From positions 62,001 to 126,000 of the forward strand of contig NZ_JACHCP010000003.1 of the NCBI RefSeq assembly GCF_014207185.1: DNA of 64,000 bases, written 5' to 3'. Shown here in pieces: positions 27,632 to 36,641 of this stretch. Position numbers and translations under genes: made by a program. Under the pieces are notes generated by a model. That model was not told the DNA's origin, did not search any database, and saw only the letters and a program-made list of their open reading frames with translations. Source of the stretch: Rhodanobacter sp. A1T4. GTDB taxonomy: Bacteria; Pseudomonadota; Gammaproteobacteria; Xanthomonadales; Rhodanobacteraceae. Numbering within the stretch: the stretch's first letter is position 1; the number at the start of each line of letters is the position of its first letter.

Positions 27632-28108
27632 ATGAGTAATGCAGAAGGAAAAAAGGAAGGTGCTTTGGGGAAAATTATGACGGGGGCATTCGTCATAGCG
27701 GCGGCGACCGCGATAGGTGCCGCCGCGTACTACAAGCCCGAAAATGATCGGCTTCAAAAAGAGTTAGATGCTGCGAACAAACAGCTTAAGGACAGTCAGT
27801 CGATTGTTGATCCACGCCTTACTCAAGCCCAAGCAGCGCTGGTGTCTTGTAAGGCTGATCTGAGTGCTTTGGTTAAAAATAAGAACGATGCACTGATTAC
27901 TGAAGTCGATAATCTGAAAAAAGAACAGGATGCAGACACATCGGAGATGCAGATGATCGTAGTTGCTGAGTCGCCACTTATGGAAGGCTCACAATCTCCC
28001 CCAGACTGGGGCGTGAAATACAATTTGTACAAGCAGCGCGTGGACGGTGACACCGCTGCAATCACATCGCTTTATTCGCAATATCAGTGCGCCCAGCGTT
28101 CTAATTGA
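27632..28108 (+). CDS. N-anchored periplasmic coiled-coil protein (cargo; spanin-like layout)
   Basis: A 158-aa protein with one N-terminal membrane helix (about 15-33, IMTGAFVIAAATAIGAAAYY), a long coiled coil (NDRLQKELDAANKQLKDSQ...) and two cysteines. AAGGAG lies 9 bases before the ATG. It sits between TerS and TerL, exactly where T7 has gene 18.5 (Rz i-spanin, also one helix plus coiled coil), but on the opposite strand and AT-richer. It may be an inverted spanin analogue or an unrelated moron; an outer-membrane partner is not visible. Confidence 0.5.
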   Translation: MSNAEGKKEGALGKIMTGAFVIAAATAIGAAAYYKPENDRLQKELDAANKQLKDSQSIVDPRLTQAQAALVSCKADLSALVKNKNDALITEVDNLKKEQDADTSEMQMIVVAESPLMEGSQSPPDWGVKYNLYKQRVDGDTAAITSLYSQYQCAQRSN

Positions 28109-28334
28109 TTGCAGTTGGATCGAAAGGAAACTCCTTGAGCTTTTCAGCGAGCTTGCCGGCACCCACACCGGGCACCAGTTCGGCTTCAATGCCATTGTCC
28201 TTGACGAACTGACGAGCCACGTTGAGTAGCGCAGCGAGACCTTTCTCACCTGATTCCATCTCCTCGATAGCGGTGGTCAGCTTGTCGGCGATGGTCGAAT
28301 GCAGGCGTTCGAGGGAATCTTTACTTGCTGCCAT
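28101..28334 (-). CDS. Terminase small subunit (T7 gp18-like)
   Basis: A 77-aa helical protein at the T7 gp18 position between holin and TerL. Residues LTTAIEEMESGEKGLAALLNVARQFVKDNGIEAELVPGVG parallel the layout of T7-group small terminases, with a C-terminal KLAEKLKEFPFD. AGGAGG lies 5 bases before the ATG. It overlaps the holin gene by 14 bp and the convergent cargo gene by 8 bp. Confidence 0.75.
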   Translation of the reverse strand: MAASKDSLERLHSTIADKLTTAIEEMESGEKGLAALLNVARQFVKDNGIEAELVPGVGAGKLAEKLKEFPFDPTAIN

Positions 28335-28605
28335 CGGAACCTCCTAGGAAGCGAGAGAACAGGCTCTCCAACGCGGTAGTACCCAGCGATGCCAGGGCCG
28401 CCGCGAGACCCACATGGGCCGGGAAAGAGAGTGCTGGGAAGATGACGACAGCGAACGCAGCGCTCATGCTGAGTCCCGCCGTAGTGATGCAACGAGCCAG
28501 GGCGATCTTCCAGTTGGAAGGGCCGGTGGAAGCAAGGGTTTTACCGAGGCCGATGATGGCCCCGGTGACGCCCAAGGAGGCGAGTAGTTTCGTATCGTTG
28601 TCCAT
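28321..28605 (-). CDS. Holin
   Basis: A 94-aa membrane protein with an acidic start (MDNDTK), three hydrophobic segments (about 8-25, 33-55 and 62-82) and a short Gly/Ser/Lys tail. In T7 the holin (17.5) occupies the same slot between fibre and TerS genes. It should permeabilise the inner membrane and release the GH24 lysozyme encoded further down the operon. Confidence 0.75.
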   Translation of the reverse strand: MDNDTKLLASLGVTGAIIGLGKTLASTGPSNWKIALARCITTAGLSMSAAFAVVIFPALSFPAHVGLAAALASLGTTALESLFSRFLGGSDGSK

Positions 28606-28610
28606 CGTGA

Positions 28611-29345
28611 TTATTGAGTAGGAGTGAAGCTGAGGTCATCGGCAATCTTGTTGATCTCGTCGATGCCTAAGCGGTGACAGCTCACAGTGATCGAGCCGCA
28701 TGCGTCCACCTGGACAAGCGAGAAGGCACCGACAGCAGCACCGCCTTCATGGAGGTATTCGTCTTCGGTCAGTGCGCGGCCAAGCTGCTGAGCGAGTTGC
28801 GATACGCGCCAGATGCGTTCGCATATCGCCACAGGCACTTCCTGCCCCTTACTGGTCTCTACGCGAGAGCGATCGGTCGAGAGCCGCAGCAGCACCGGGA
28901 GGGTGTCGGGCAGTTCTGCCGGCATGTGCAGACGCCATAGGGATACCTGCAGCCGTGCGATCTCCATGGCATTCTGCTGGATCGCATCGACCATCGGGGA
29001 CATCTCAGGGAACCGCTCGGCCATCTGGACGGCTGCGGTGAATGCACCAGACGCCAGAGGGGACGCCGCGGATTCCGTGAGGGTCAGCTCAGCGAGCCGG
29101 CGAGACGCGTCCATGACTACAGCGGCTACAGCGGGCTTGGCGTCCCGGTCGATAAGTCGCAGCAGCCTCAGTGCCTCATCGAGCTTGTGACTGTCCGTGT
29201 CGTATGCGCCGTTTCCGATAGCGGGGAGCATCGCGAGAGCTTCCTGCTCCAGGATGTCCCCGAACTGCTCCAGAAGTTCAGCGAATACCTCGTTTGCGCC
29301 TGAGACCTTCGTGGCGATCAGGCGGTTCTCTAGCTCAACGTCTAT
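28611..29345 (-). CDS. Late virion-cluster protein of unknown function, probable AUA start
   Basis: A helical soluble protein between fibre genes and holin. From an ATG at 29231 it would be 206 aa and leave a 117-bp gap; the frame stays open to ATA at 29345, which has AGGA exactly 7 bases upstream, begins 3 bp from the previous stop and gives 244 aa with a sensible helical N-terminus (DVELENRLIATKVSG). This spacing is identical to the TerL and lysozyme starts. Sequence shows no enzyme motifs; a tail-associated or packaging accessory role is suggested by position only. Confidence 0.6.
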   Translation of the reverse strand: MDVELENRLIATKVSGANEVFAELLEQFGDILEQEALAMLPAIGNGAYDTDSHKLDEALRLLRLIDRDAKPAVAAVVMDASRRLAELTLTESAASPLASGAFTAAVQMAERFPEMSPMVDAIQQNAMEIARLQVSLWRLHMPAELPDTLPVLLRLSTDRSRVETSKGQEVPVAICERIWRVSQLAQQLGRALTEDEYLHEGGAAVGAFSLVQVDACGSITVSCHRLGIDEINKIADDLSFTPTQ

Positions 29346-29347
29346 GC

Positions 29348-29818
29348 TTAGTTCCTGTTCGAGTACGAGAGGTTGTAAGGCACGCTCACATCCACCGCGG
29401 ACGTGCCGTCCGAGATGGTGCAGATGAGAGTGCCGTTAATCGTCCCGGTGTTATTGGTAACGATGCGCGAGATGGTCACCGCCTGTGCGTTCGCGTTAGA
29501 GATGTTTGGTAGTGCTCCACCATCACTCACGCTGCCAATCCGCCAGTTGTACGTGTAGCTTCCGTTGCCGTTGGCACCCTGCGCGGTGACCGTGTTGGAC
29601 ACCGGGACACCAGAGGCACCCGATGCGCTCGTAAGGGAACCGTTCGCCTGTCCCGGAGTAATCGTTCCGGAGACGGGCGTGTACTTCTTCCATGCGAGAA
29701 CCCACGTACCGCCAGTGCGGCGATAGATGTTCTGCACATCCGCCCATGCCCCACCAGACATCCGTTTAACAGTGGAGGGAGCTGCCCATCCGCCACCGGA
29801 CCTACGAGCGAATGTCAT
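29348..29818 (-). CDS. Tail/fibre-associated protein with Ig-like domain
   Basis: A 156-aa protein. The N-terminal third has repeated Gly-Gly-Trp modules (SGGGWAAPS, SGGAWADVQ, RTGGTWVLAW), typical of phage receptor-binding or fibre-linked proteins; the rest is a beta-sandwich-like region rich in Thr, Ser and Asn (TVTAQGANGNGSYTYNWRIG) ending in VDVSVPYNLSYS. It follows the second fibre gene by 4 bp. Likely an adhesion or host-range component. Confidence 0.6.
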   Translation of the reverse strand: MTFARRSGGGWAAPSTVKRMSGGAWADVQNIYRRTGGTWVLAWKKYTPVSGTITPGQANGSLTSASGASGVPVSNTVTAQGANGNGSYTYNWRIGSVSDGGALPNISNANAQAVTISRIVTNNTGTINGTLICTISDGTSAVDVSVPYNLSYSNRN

Positions 29819-29821
29819 GGG

Positions 29822-31435
29822 TCACCAAATCCACAGGTCACCTTCGCCGGCTCCTGCACCTGGGTCGTTGCTCTGCACGAACGTGCGCGGCATACGCGAC
29901 CAACCGGCGCTGTTAGCCCACAGGAAGTTGATGGTGCCCGACTGATACCAAGTGCCGTTCATCTGTATACCGCTGCCGTTGCCTGAGATAAAGGCGCCAG
30001 CGGTACCGGAGGTGGTGAAGTTACCGGGACACACCCAGTTCGAAACGCCCTCGTGAATCACGCGGTAAGAAGCGCCGAACGACCAGCCACCGATCCGAAA
30101 CACGTTGTCCGTATCGAGACCGAAGTGGGCACCGCATTGACCCTCACGGATGAAGGACATCGTGGCAGATGCGCTGGTGTTAGAAGCATTGCTGATCTGA
30201 AGCGCGGTATTGCGGTTGTTACCTGAGCCGTCGATGGCTGAGATGGGTGGAGGCGCACCGGATGAGAAAATCGTTCCGGCCGTGCTGTTTGTCGCGCCGC
30301 GCAGGATCGTCGTCTGATTAACCCAGCTTTCTAACGCGACGTTGCCCATGTCGGTCGCGTCGATAGTGACCTTGAGCTTCGAACCTCCCCAGCCGATGTA
30401 GACCTTGTTCGTGCTCTGACCGATACCGCCACCTTGCTGGACAGGAGTGAAGCCCAAAAGATTCTGCTTGGAATCGAGCGCCCCCTGTAAGCCAGCTAGA
30501 TCGGAGATGCTGACGACCACGTTGCCCGTTCGGCCAGCAACACTCTGCACGACCGTCTGGTTGTCGATACGGTCCCAGGAGGTGCCGTCGTAGAACAGCA
30601 TATCGCCCACGCCGTACTTCACCGAGCTGATCGTGCCGGCCACGCTGACGAGGTAGAAGTCACCGAGGTTTGGAGCGGCAGGTAGCGCGCCCTTGCTGGC
30701 ATCGAAGCGCCCCTTGAACACCAGGGAACCCAGCACGTTCAACCGGGCCTGCTCAGCCCAATGGCGGGCCGAGTAGTTCCCCGGCGTGACCTCGACGTTC
30801 ACCGCAGCGTTCGCGTAGTTGAGTGCGAGAGTCTGCGAGGTATTGGCAGCGGTCGCGCTGGCCGATGAGGCGGTGGCTTGGTTCGTTGCGATACTCGCTT
30901 GAGTCGTCGCAGTGTCCGCCTTGGTGCCTGCTGTGGCGGCACTACCGGCCGCAGCCGTCGCACTTCCTGCAGCGTTCGTAGCCTGCGTGGTGGCTTTCGT
31001 GACCTCACTTGTAGCGAGGGTTACCTGATCGGCTGCGAGCTTCACCTGCGCAGCGGCAAGAGGAACCTGAGCGGCAGAGCTGGCGGCGGAGCCGGCCGAT
31101 GCCGAGGCAGATGCCGCCGAGGCGTCCTTCGCGACAACGGCAGCGGCTCGTGCGGTGTCCGATGCTTTCGCCGAGACATCCGCAGCGTTCATGTAGATCA
31201 CGGTCTGAGCGTTGATGGCTTGTGCTTGAGACACTGCGCCGTTCAAAGAGTCCGTCAGGATGTTCACGGACTTCTGCAGAGCCGGGAAGGTAGGTAGGGT
31301 CACGATGGCACCCGTGCCGTCCTCCATATCCACCGTGCCATCTTTCTTGGTCAGAAGATCACGTAGCGCGTTCTTGTAGCCGTTCCACTTGTCGATGAGC
31401 GCGGAGATACGAGCGGCTAATGTCGAGTTCGACAC
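29822..31435 (-). CDS. Second tail fibre protein with Ala-rich shaft
   Basis: A 537-aa protein (GTG start) with a short head domain (AARISALIDKWNGYKNALRDLL), an Ala/Ser/Thr-rich heptad region (about 75-220, likely a trimeric coiled-coil shaft), a receptor-proximal module (KGRFDASKGALPAAPNLGDFYLVSVAG, FYDGTSWDRID) and a Gly-rich C-terminal tip. The GTG has no ribosome site; nine codons upstream an ATC at 31462 follows GAGG and would add TTNNEPGYV, which looks like the natural N-terminus. Probably attaches to the gp17-like fibre encoded just upstream. Confidence 0.75.
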   Translation of the reverse strand: MSNSTLAARISALIDKWNGYKNALRDLLTKKDGTVDMEDGTGAIVTLPTFPALQKSVNILTDSLNGAVSQAQAINAQTVIYMNAADVSAKASDTARAAAVVAKDASAASASASAGSAASSAAQVPLAAAQVKLAADQVTLATSEVTKATTQATNAAGSATAAAGSAATAGTKADTATTQASIATNQATASSASATAANTSQTLALNYANAAVNVEVTPGNYSARHWAEQARLNVLGSLVFKGRFDASKGALPAAPNLGDFYLVSVAGTISSVKYGVGDMLFYDGTSWDRIDNQTVVQSVAGRTGNVVVSISDLAGLQGALDSKQNLLGFTPVQQGGGIGQSTNKVYIGWGGSKLKVTIDATDMGNVALESWVNQTTILRGATNSTAGTIFSSGAPPPISAIDGSGNNRNTALQISNASNTSASATMSFIREGQCGAHFGLDTDNVFRIGGWSFGASYRVIHEGVSNWVCPGNFTTSGTAGAFISGNGSGIQMNGTWYQSGTINFLWANSAGWSRMPRTFVQSNDPGAGAGEGDLWIW

Positions 31436-31464
31436 ATAGCCGGGTTCATTGTTGGTAGTGATCT

Positions 31465-33411
31465 TTACCTCATGCCGATGGCATAGATGGTGATGGCAGT
31501 TCCATGGAAGTTGCCGGAGTTGTTCTGCGTGTAGGGGTCAGGGCCGACGCGGACGCGGTACTGCACCGATCCCGACACGGGGGCGTCGAAGGCCAGCATG
31601 GAATCGAAGTCGGTCGCGCCACCATTGATGTAGTGGTTGTGTACTTTGACGGTGACCCACGTACTACCTGATAGCCGCTCCAGGTAGATGCCCCCTGTCG
31701 CTCCGCTGCCGGACGGGTTGTTGATCTTCGTTTCGACGTGGATCAGTGGCAGATGTACTTCACCCAGCAGGACCGGTGCGGGCAGCGTGATGATCGGGCC
31801 GACACCGTTGTTCGAAGCAATAAGGTCGCCCGTCCACACTTGGTTTGCGTTGGACTGCAGTGTGCCGATCATGTTCTGCGCCGTGATCTTGCCGGCGAAC
31901 TTGGCATTGCCTGCTCGATCCACACAGAAGACGGCGTTGTTGTAGTTCTTAACCCCTCCGCCGATCCACATGGGATAGGTATCGCCAGGGTTGTTCGTCA
32001 GCTCGCAGCGAAACTCCTGCGGGTTGATGATGGCCCCGTTACCGTCGAGCTGGAACGTGCGGAACGTGCCGCCATTCACTTCGCCCATATTGGCCGAGAT
32101 GGCTGACAGCGTGTTTGTCCTGATCTTGTCCGCAGTGATCGAGCCATCGACCATGAGCTGCCCTTGGATGCCCACGGTGCTCACGCCGCCGACCGTGCCG
32201 ATCACGAACGGGTACTTCATCTGCTGGACACCACCCGTGCTGGTGTAGGTCGGGGAGACGAAGCCGAAGCGATCAGCCATAACGATAAAGCTGCTGCCGG
32301 TCTTGCTATCCACACCGAGGCCGATGCCGGCGATGACAGGCACGCCATCGATCTTCCCGCCATTGATCCGCACGGTGTAGTTCGCCTGCCACTCGGGGTT
32401 TGCGCTGGGATCAGCGCCGCCCACGACCAGAGCCTCGAACCGTTGCTGGAGGTTTGCAAAGGTTCCCTTCGAGAACGCTTCGACCTGAGTGGTCGCGATG
32501 GCCTGCGCGTAATCCTTGGTCGCGTAGGTGGTCTGCAGGGTCTGCGTGATCGCCTTGTCGCCCGCAGCGAAGTCCGATGCGACCTTCGTGATGGCCTGCG
32601 CGCGTGCTTCGGTTTCTGTAGCGACGGCTTGTTGGACAATCGTGATCTGCGCAAGGCTATCTTTGATGGCCGCGCTGAGCTGCGTGGCGGACGTTACGCG
32701 CGCCTCGGTCTCCGTGGCGATGGCCTTGTTGACCTGGATGAACTGTGCGGCGCTGTCGTCGAACTTGGCGAATAGCTCAGTGATCTGCGTCGCCACAGAC
32801 TGCGAGTTGTCTTCAATGGTCGTGAGCGTGCTTTCAGCCAGCGCAAGCCGGCCTTCAGTCTTGCGGCGCTCATCGAAGGTCTGGTCGCTGCGCAGGAGTT
32901 CTTCCAGCAGCGTCTCGGCGGTGTTGTCGATGTCATCCAAGCGGGTCGTCAGGATGCCCATGACGGGCGATGCCATCAGTGCGTCGATGATCTGCTGGAT
33001 AGCCAGCGAGGGCGGACCACCGTCTTGACCAGTCCAGCCGGAGCCGCCACCAGGGAGACCGCTTCCGCCATAGGCGCCGAAGTCGATCTGCTCTTGCAGG
33101 ATGTAGAGGAGTTGCTTTGCGTTGGTGTTCAAGTCCTCAGCAGGAAGCTGAGTGCCGGCTTGCACCTCAATGAGTGTGCGGTCGCGCGGGGTGAACCTGC
33201 GGATGGTCACCAGGATGCCGTGAGGCACCGGGGCGGCCAATAGAATTTGGGTAGGGCCAGCCCAGGTAAAGGACTGTTCCACAGCATCACCCACATCCCC
33301 TGCGAACACACGGATGTCTTCGTTGTGTAGGGAGGGGAAGGGGATGGTGTACGCGGCTGCATCCTCCGCCAGATACATGACGAAGGAGTAGCCACGAGCG
33401 AGAGGCGTCAT
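31465..33411 (-). CDS. Tail fibre: T7 gp17 N-terminus joined to J-type (DUF1983-like) C-terminus
   Basis: A 648-aa fibre. Residues 1-120 match the T7 gp17 virion-anchoring domain (YTIPFPSL-(N)EDIRVFAG, ILVTIRRFTPRD, LPAEDLNTNAKQLLYILQEQ). Residues 130-330 form coiled coils with repeated T/VATETEAR segments. About 335-450 resemble the C-terminal region of siphovirus host-specificity protein J (TVRINGGKIDGVPVIAGIGLG, FIVMADRFGFVSP, GSITADKIRT). GGAG lies 4 bases before the ATG. Mosaic exchange of the distal fibre probably resets host range. Confidence 0.85.
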   Translation of the reverse strand: MTPLARGYSFVMYLAEDAAAYTIPFPSLHNEDIRVFAGDVGDAVEQSFTWAGPTQILLAAPVPHGILVTIRRFTPRDRTLIEVQAGTQLPAEDLNTNAKQLLYILQEQIDFGAYGGSGLPGGGSGWTGQDGGPPSLAIQQIIDALMASPVMGILTTRLDDIDNTAETLLEELLRSDQTFDERRKTEGRLALAESTLTTIEDNSQSVATQITELFAKFDDSAAQFIQVNKAIATETEARVTSATQLSAAIKDSLAQITIVQQAVATETEARAQAITKVASDFAAGDKAITQTLQTTYATKDYAQAIATTQVEAFSKGTFANLQQRFEALVVGGADPSANPEWQANYTVRINGGKIDGVPVIAGIGLGVDSKTGSSFIVMADRFGFVSPTYTSTGGVQQMKYPFVIGTVGGVSTVGIQGQLMVDGSITADKIRTNTLSAISANMGEVNGGTFRTFQLDGNGAIINPQEFRCELTNNPGDTYPMWIGGGVKNYNNAVFCVDRAGNAKFAGKITAQNMIGTLQSNANQVWTGDLIASNNGVGPIITLPAPVLLGEVHLPLIHVETKINNPSGSGATGGIYLERLSGSTWVTVKVHNHYINGGATDFDSMLAFDAPVSGSVQYRVRVGPDPYTQNNSGNFHGTAITIYAIGMR

Positions 33412-33425
33412 GTATCTCCAGAGGG

Positions 33426-36400
33426 TTATTGAGGATCGTCTTTCGGGAGCTGGTTAGCCATCCATGAGAGACCATTGCGAACGCCAGTGACGTTCTGAAA
33501 CCACAGCAGCGACATCGCATCTTTGGCTTGCTTCTGCGTGACGTGCGCATGGGGATCGAGAGCCGTCACAGCGAGCCTTGGCAGACCCCACAGGGCACGT
33601 CCGGTTGCTAGGGTGGGGATGCCTTGGACGCCACTGTCTAGACCCGTGGAGCGCCCGTAGGCGAACACAGGGGTGTCATCGCCGCCGAGGGCTTTCTTGA
33701 CGCCCAAGTCGTGCGCGATGGTGTCCGTCATAAACGGGATCACTGACGAATAGCTCGACTGCTGGAACGCCTGCTTGGCAAGCGAATCCCACGCCATCAG
33801 CTTCTCTCGCTTGTCGGTCGTGTCGCCGATGGTGTTGATGTAGTTGCGAGCTGCCATGCCGATACCGGCGAACAGCGTCGATCCCATCCACATCTGCGCC
33901 GTCTGCCAGTCACGCATGTGTAAGCCGTGCAGCAGTACCGCCGCGTAGGAGTTGGTCATGAACGTGCGGAACTGCGTGAAGATTCGGCCGGTGGCCGAGT
34001 GCATGAGCTGCACCGTATCTCCCACGCCGCCTTCTCCGAGCGTTCGCTTAGCATTGCGCTGAACGAACAACGCCAGCAGGCGCTTCTCATCGGGAGTCCA
34101 GGTGCTCCAGTTCTTCGAGATGTCATGGACGCTGTTCATGCCCTTGAGCTTGGCGAAGATCGTGGCCTGATCCTTGGCGTCGAGACCGCCAGCGCGGAGC
34201 CGGCGAACCATGCTGGCAGAGACGCCTTCCTTGTTTGCCATCTGCACCAGGCGACTCGCGATACCGACACCAGCGAAACCCTGAAGGAACTGCTGCATCG
34301 GAGCGATGCCCGAGACAACACTCATGGCGCGCTGACCGTACTGCATGCCCCGGTCGAGCTTGTTGAGCGCACGGCCGACAGCTTTGTCGTTGTTCCAGAC
34401 AGACTCACCGACTGCATCGAGACGCAGGTACGGCTGGTTGCGCACGAAGTCCGTGCCCAGGCCCGTCACGTCAGCGAGCCAGCGCGCCTCGACCTGATCG
34501 AACTTGCCCATACGCATCTGCTTGACCATGTTGGCTGCAGCAGGTGCTGCCTTGATCGCATTGCGGAAACCCACAGCGCCGAGCGTGCCACCGACGCTTT
34601 CCAGCATCGTGTAGCCCACCTGACCCATCGTGGTCATGAAGTTCTGCGAACGGATCAAGCGGGAGCCGCGAGTCCATGCCGAGTTCGGAGCGTCCGAGGT
34701 GGACTTGCCCAGGATCGAGTTCAACGTGATGTCGAGCGCACGGGAAAGGTCAGCATCGCCGGCCTCCTTGCTGTGCTTCAGCAGGAACGCCTTATAGCGC
34801 TCCAATTCCGCTTGCGTACCCACGTCAACGTGCTTCTTCAGTGCGGCCCATCCAGACATCTCACGGATGAAGTCGGGCACCAGGTTGTCCACGTTGTTCT
34901 CCAGCAGATCAGCCAGGTGAACCGTGTGCTCGTTGCCCAGGTCGTCCTTCAGCGTTGCACCGAAGGATTCATCAAGATCAATGCGGGACTTCGCGCGGGC
35001 ATGGACTGCCTTCTCGGCGGCCTCGCGCTCAAGCTTGCCCACGAGGGCATCCACCTTCACCTTGTCAACGCCGGCCTCGGTCAGCAGCTCACGCACACTG
35101 CCAGAGTCAGCAGCAGCGAGGGTGCCGTGCAGATCGCTCGGGCCACCCATCGCTTTCTCGTATCCACGCTTGAGCCATGCACCACTGACTTCGTGCAGGA
35201 GATCTTCGTTTAGCTCCTCACCGGGCTTCAAGTTCTTCACCCACTCACTGCGCATCGCGGGCTTCACCAGGTTCTCTTGCAAGTTCTCGAAGGAGAGACC
35301 CTTTGTTGCATTGAGATCGGTGTAGCCCTTCGCGGAGAACACGCGGGGCAGGTAGCCGTCCGGTGACATCTCCTTCTCGAACCCAGGGACGCCACGGGCA
35401 CGAAGCTCGTCCGTCACGGTCTTGAAGGCAGCAGCGGCGTGCGTCGCGGTGGCCTCGACTTCAGGCCCCATGTCCTTCGCCACACCACGGATGGTATAGC
35501 CGACCGACTCGTTGAACTGCTGGCGTGCCACGTCACCGCGAACACCCGTGGAGGCGGAATACTTCGCCCACTCCTGTTCAACCGCTGTGCGGTAGGTACC
35601 GTGAATGGTGTGATCCAGCAGCTCCGATTCTTCGGCTGCGGTGAACTTGGTGGCGACGTTGCGATCCGTGTTGCCCACGGAGTCACGCAGGAGACCACGA
35701 GACTCATTACGAACCAGCGCGGAGTTACTGTTGCCGAAGCGGGCTGCAAGGTCTCGGCGGACTTTCAGGAAGGCACCACGGATCGGTGCGTTCTGCGCTG
35801 CGTCGTCGAGCTTCGCTTGCTGCCACTCAGGCGTGCCCACGGCGGGGCCGTACATCTTCGGAACGTTCAAACCATCGACGCGTGCAGCGCCCATCGAGTC
35901 CGCCGTGTTCGGCTTGGAACCATCGACGGCCGATGCGGCCTTGGTGAACTTGTTGGTACCATGCGCCAGCTCGGCCAGCTCAGGGCCACGGAAGCCGAAC
36001 GCGCCGCCCATGAGGAACCCGAAGGCCCCTGCGGTGACGAGATGGTCCGTATCAATCGAAGGGTCGTATTGCGATGACAGTGCTTCACTGCCCACGTTGG
36101 TTGCGCCGGCCACCATGCCGGAGCGCACAGCGTTCGCCAGTCGCCCCGCCGTTGCGGAGTAACCCAGGCCACCAGAGGCGGCACCGATAGCGAACATGGA
36201 CGGATCGAGTAGACCCGCCGCTGCGTTACCCAGGAGGCCGAACTGAGCGGAATCTTCCTGAGCCATCTTGTTCTGCATCGCAAACCCTTTGAGGAGGTCA
36301 GCGTGCGCTGGAGACTGTGCGCGCTCCAGCAGTTCCATCTGATCTTCGAGACCGGCCTTGCGCCAGTCGTCGATCACCGGCTTCAGTGCGTCGCCGTAGA

Positions 36401-36629
36401 AGTTCTCATCACGCTCGACGCCGTTCTCCTGCAGTGCCCGGTCGGCCCATCCGATAGGCCCCTGGACAATCTTCGCGCCGATGAGGTCATGGAACGTCGT
36501 GTTGTCCTTGACCTTCTGTGCCTGCGCCGCATCCGTGCGAGCCTTTGCGTCCAGCTTGGTGACACCTGCGGACGGAACTAGAGGGACGTTATCCCTCGGT
36601 TGAGCGTAGATGCTCGGTAGCTGATCCAC
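33426..36629 (-). CDS. Internal virion protein D (T7 gp16-like), no transglycosylase domain
   Basis: A 1067-aa ejection protein of the internal core by position (after gp15) and style: long helical stretches and GLLDPSMFAIGAASGGLGYSATAG with a Gly/Ala-rich hydrophobic region (about 140-235). T7 gp16 is about 1318 aa with an N-terminal lytic transglycosylase; here I see no E-S-x(n)-GxxQ motif, and the shorter length fits its absence. Cell-wall penetration must use another virion component. It ends 15 bp before the fibre gene. Confidence 0.8.
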   Translation of the reverse strand: MDQLPSIYAQPRDNVPLVPSAGVTKLDAKARTDAAQAQKVKDNTTFHDLIGAKIVQGPIGWADRALQENGVERDENFYGDALKPVIDDWRKAGLEDQMELLERAQSPAHADLLKGFAMQNKMAQEDSAQFGLLGNAAAGLLDPSMFAIGAASGGLGYSATAGRLANAVRSGMVAGATNVGSEALSSQYDPSIDTDHLVTAGAFGFLMGGAFGFRGPELAELAHGTNKFTKAASAVDGSKPNTADSMGAARVDGLNVPKMYGPAVGTPEWQQAKLDDAAQNAPIRGAFLKVRRDLAARFGNSNSALVRNESRGLLRDSVGNTDRNVATKFTAAEESELLDHTIHGTYRTAVEQEWAKYSASTGVRGDVARQQFNESVGYTIRGVAKDMGPEVEATATHAAAAFKTVTDELRARGVPGFEKEMSPDGYLPRVFSAKGYTDLNATKGLSFENLQENLVKPAMRSEWVKNLKPGEELNEDLLHEVSGAWLKRGYEKAMGGPSDLHGTLAAADSGSVRELLTEAGVDKVKVDALVGKLEREAAEKAVHARAKSRIDLDESFGATLKDDLGNEHTVHLADLLENNVDNLVPDFIREMSGWAALKKHVDVGTQAELERYKAFLLKHSKEAGDADLSRALDITLNSILGKSTSDAPNSAWTRGSRLIRSQNFMTTMGQVGYTMLESVGGTLGAVGFRNAIKAAPAAANMVKQMRMGKFDQVEARWLADVTGLGTDFVRNQPYLRLDAVGESVWNNDKAVGRALNKLDRGMQYGQRAMSVVSGIAPMQQFLQGFAGVGIASRLVQMANKEGVSASMVRRLRAGGLDAKDQATIFAKLKGMNSVHDISKNWSTWTPDEKRLLALFVQRNAKRTLGEGGVGDTVQLMHSATGRIFTQFRTFMTNSYAAVLLHGLHMRDWQTAQMWMGSTLFAGIGMAARNYINTIGDTTDKREKLMAWDSLAKQAFQQSSYSSVIPFMTDTIAHDLGVKKALGGDDTPVFAYGRSTGLDSGVQGIPTLATGRALWGLPRLAVTALDPHAHVTQKQAKDAMSLLWFQNVTGVRNGLSWMANQLPKDDPQ

Positions 36630-36641
36630 AGGTGGTCCTCG

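Noticed and set aside
31241..33243. Long plus-strand open frames opposite the fibre genes (for example 32164-32775).
   Set aside because: They are antisense shadows of high-GC coding sequence with no ribosome sites and no recognisable proteins.
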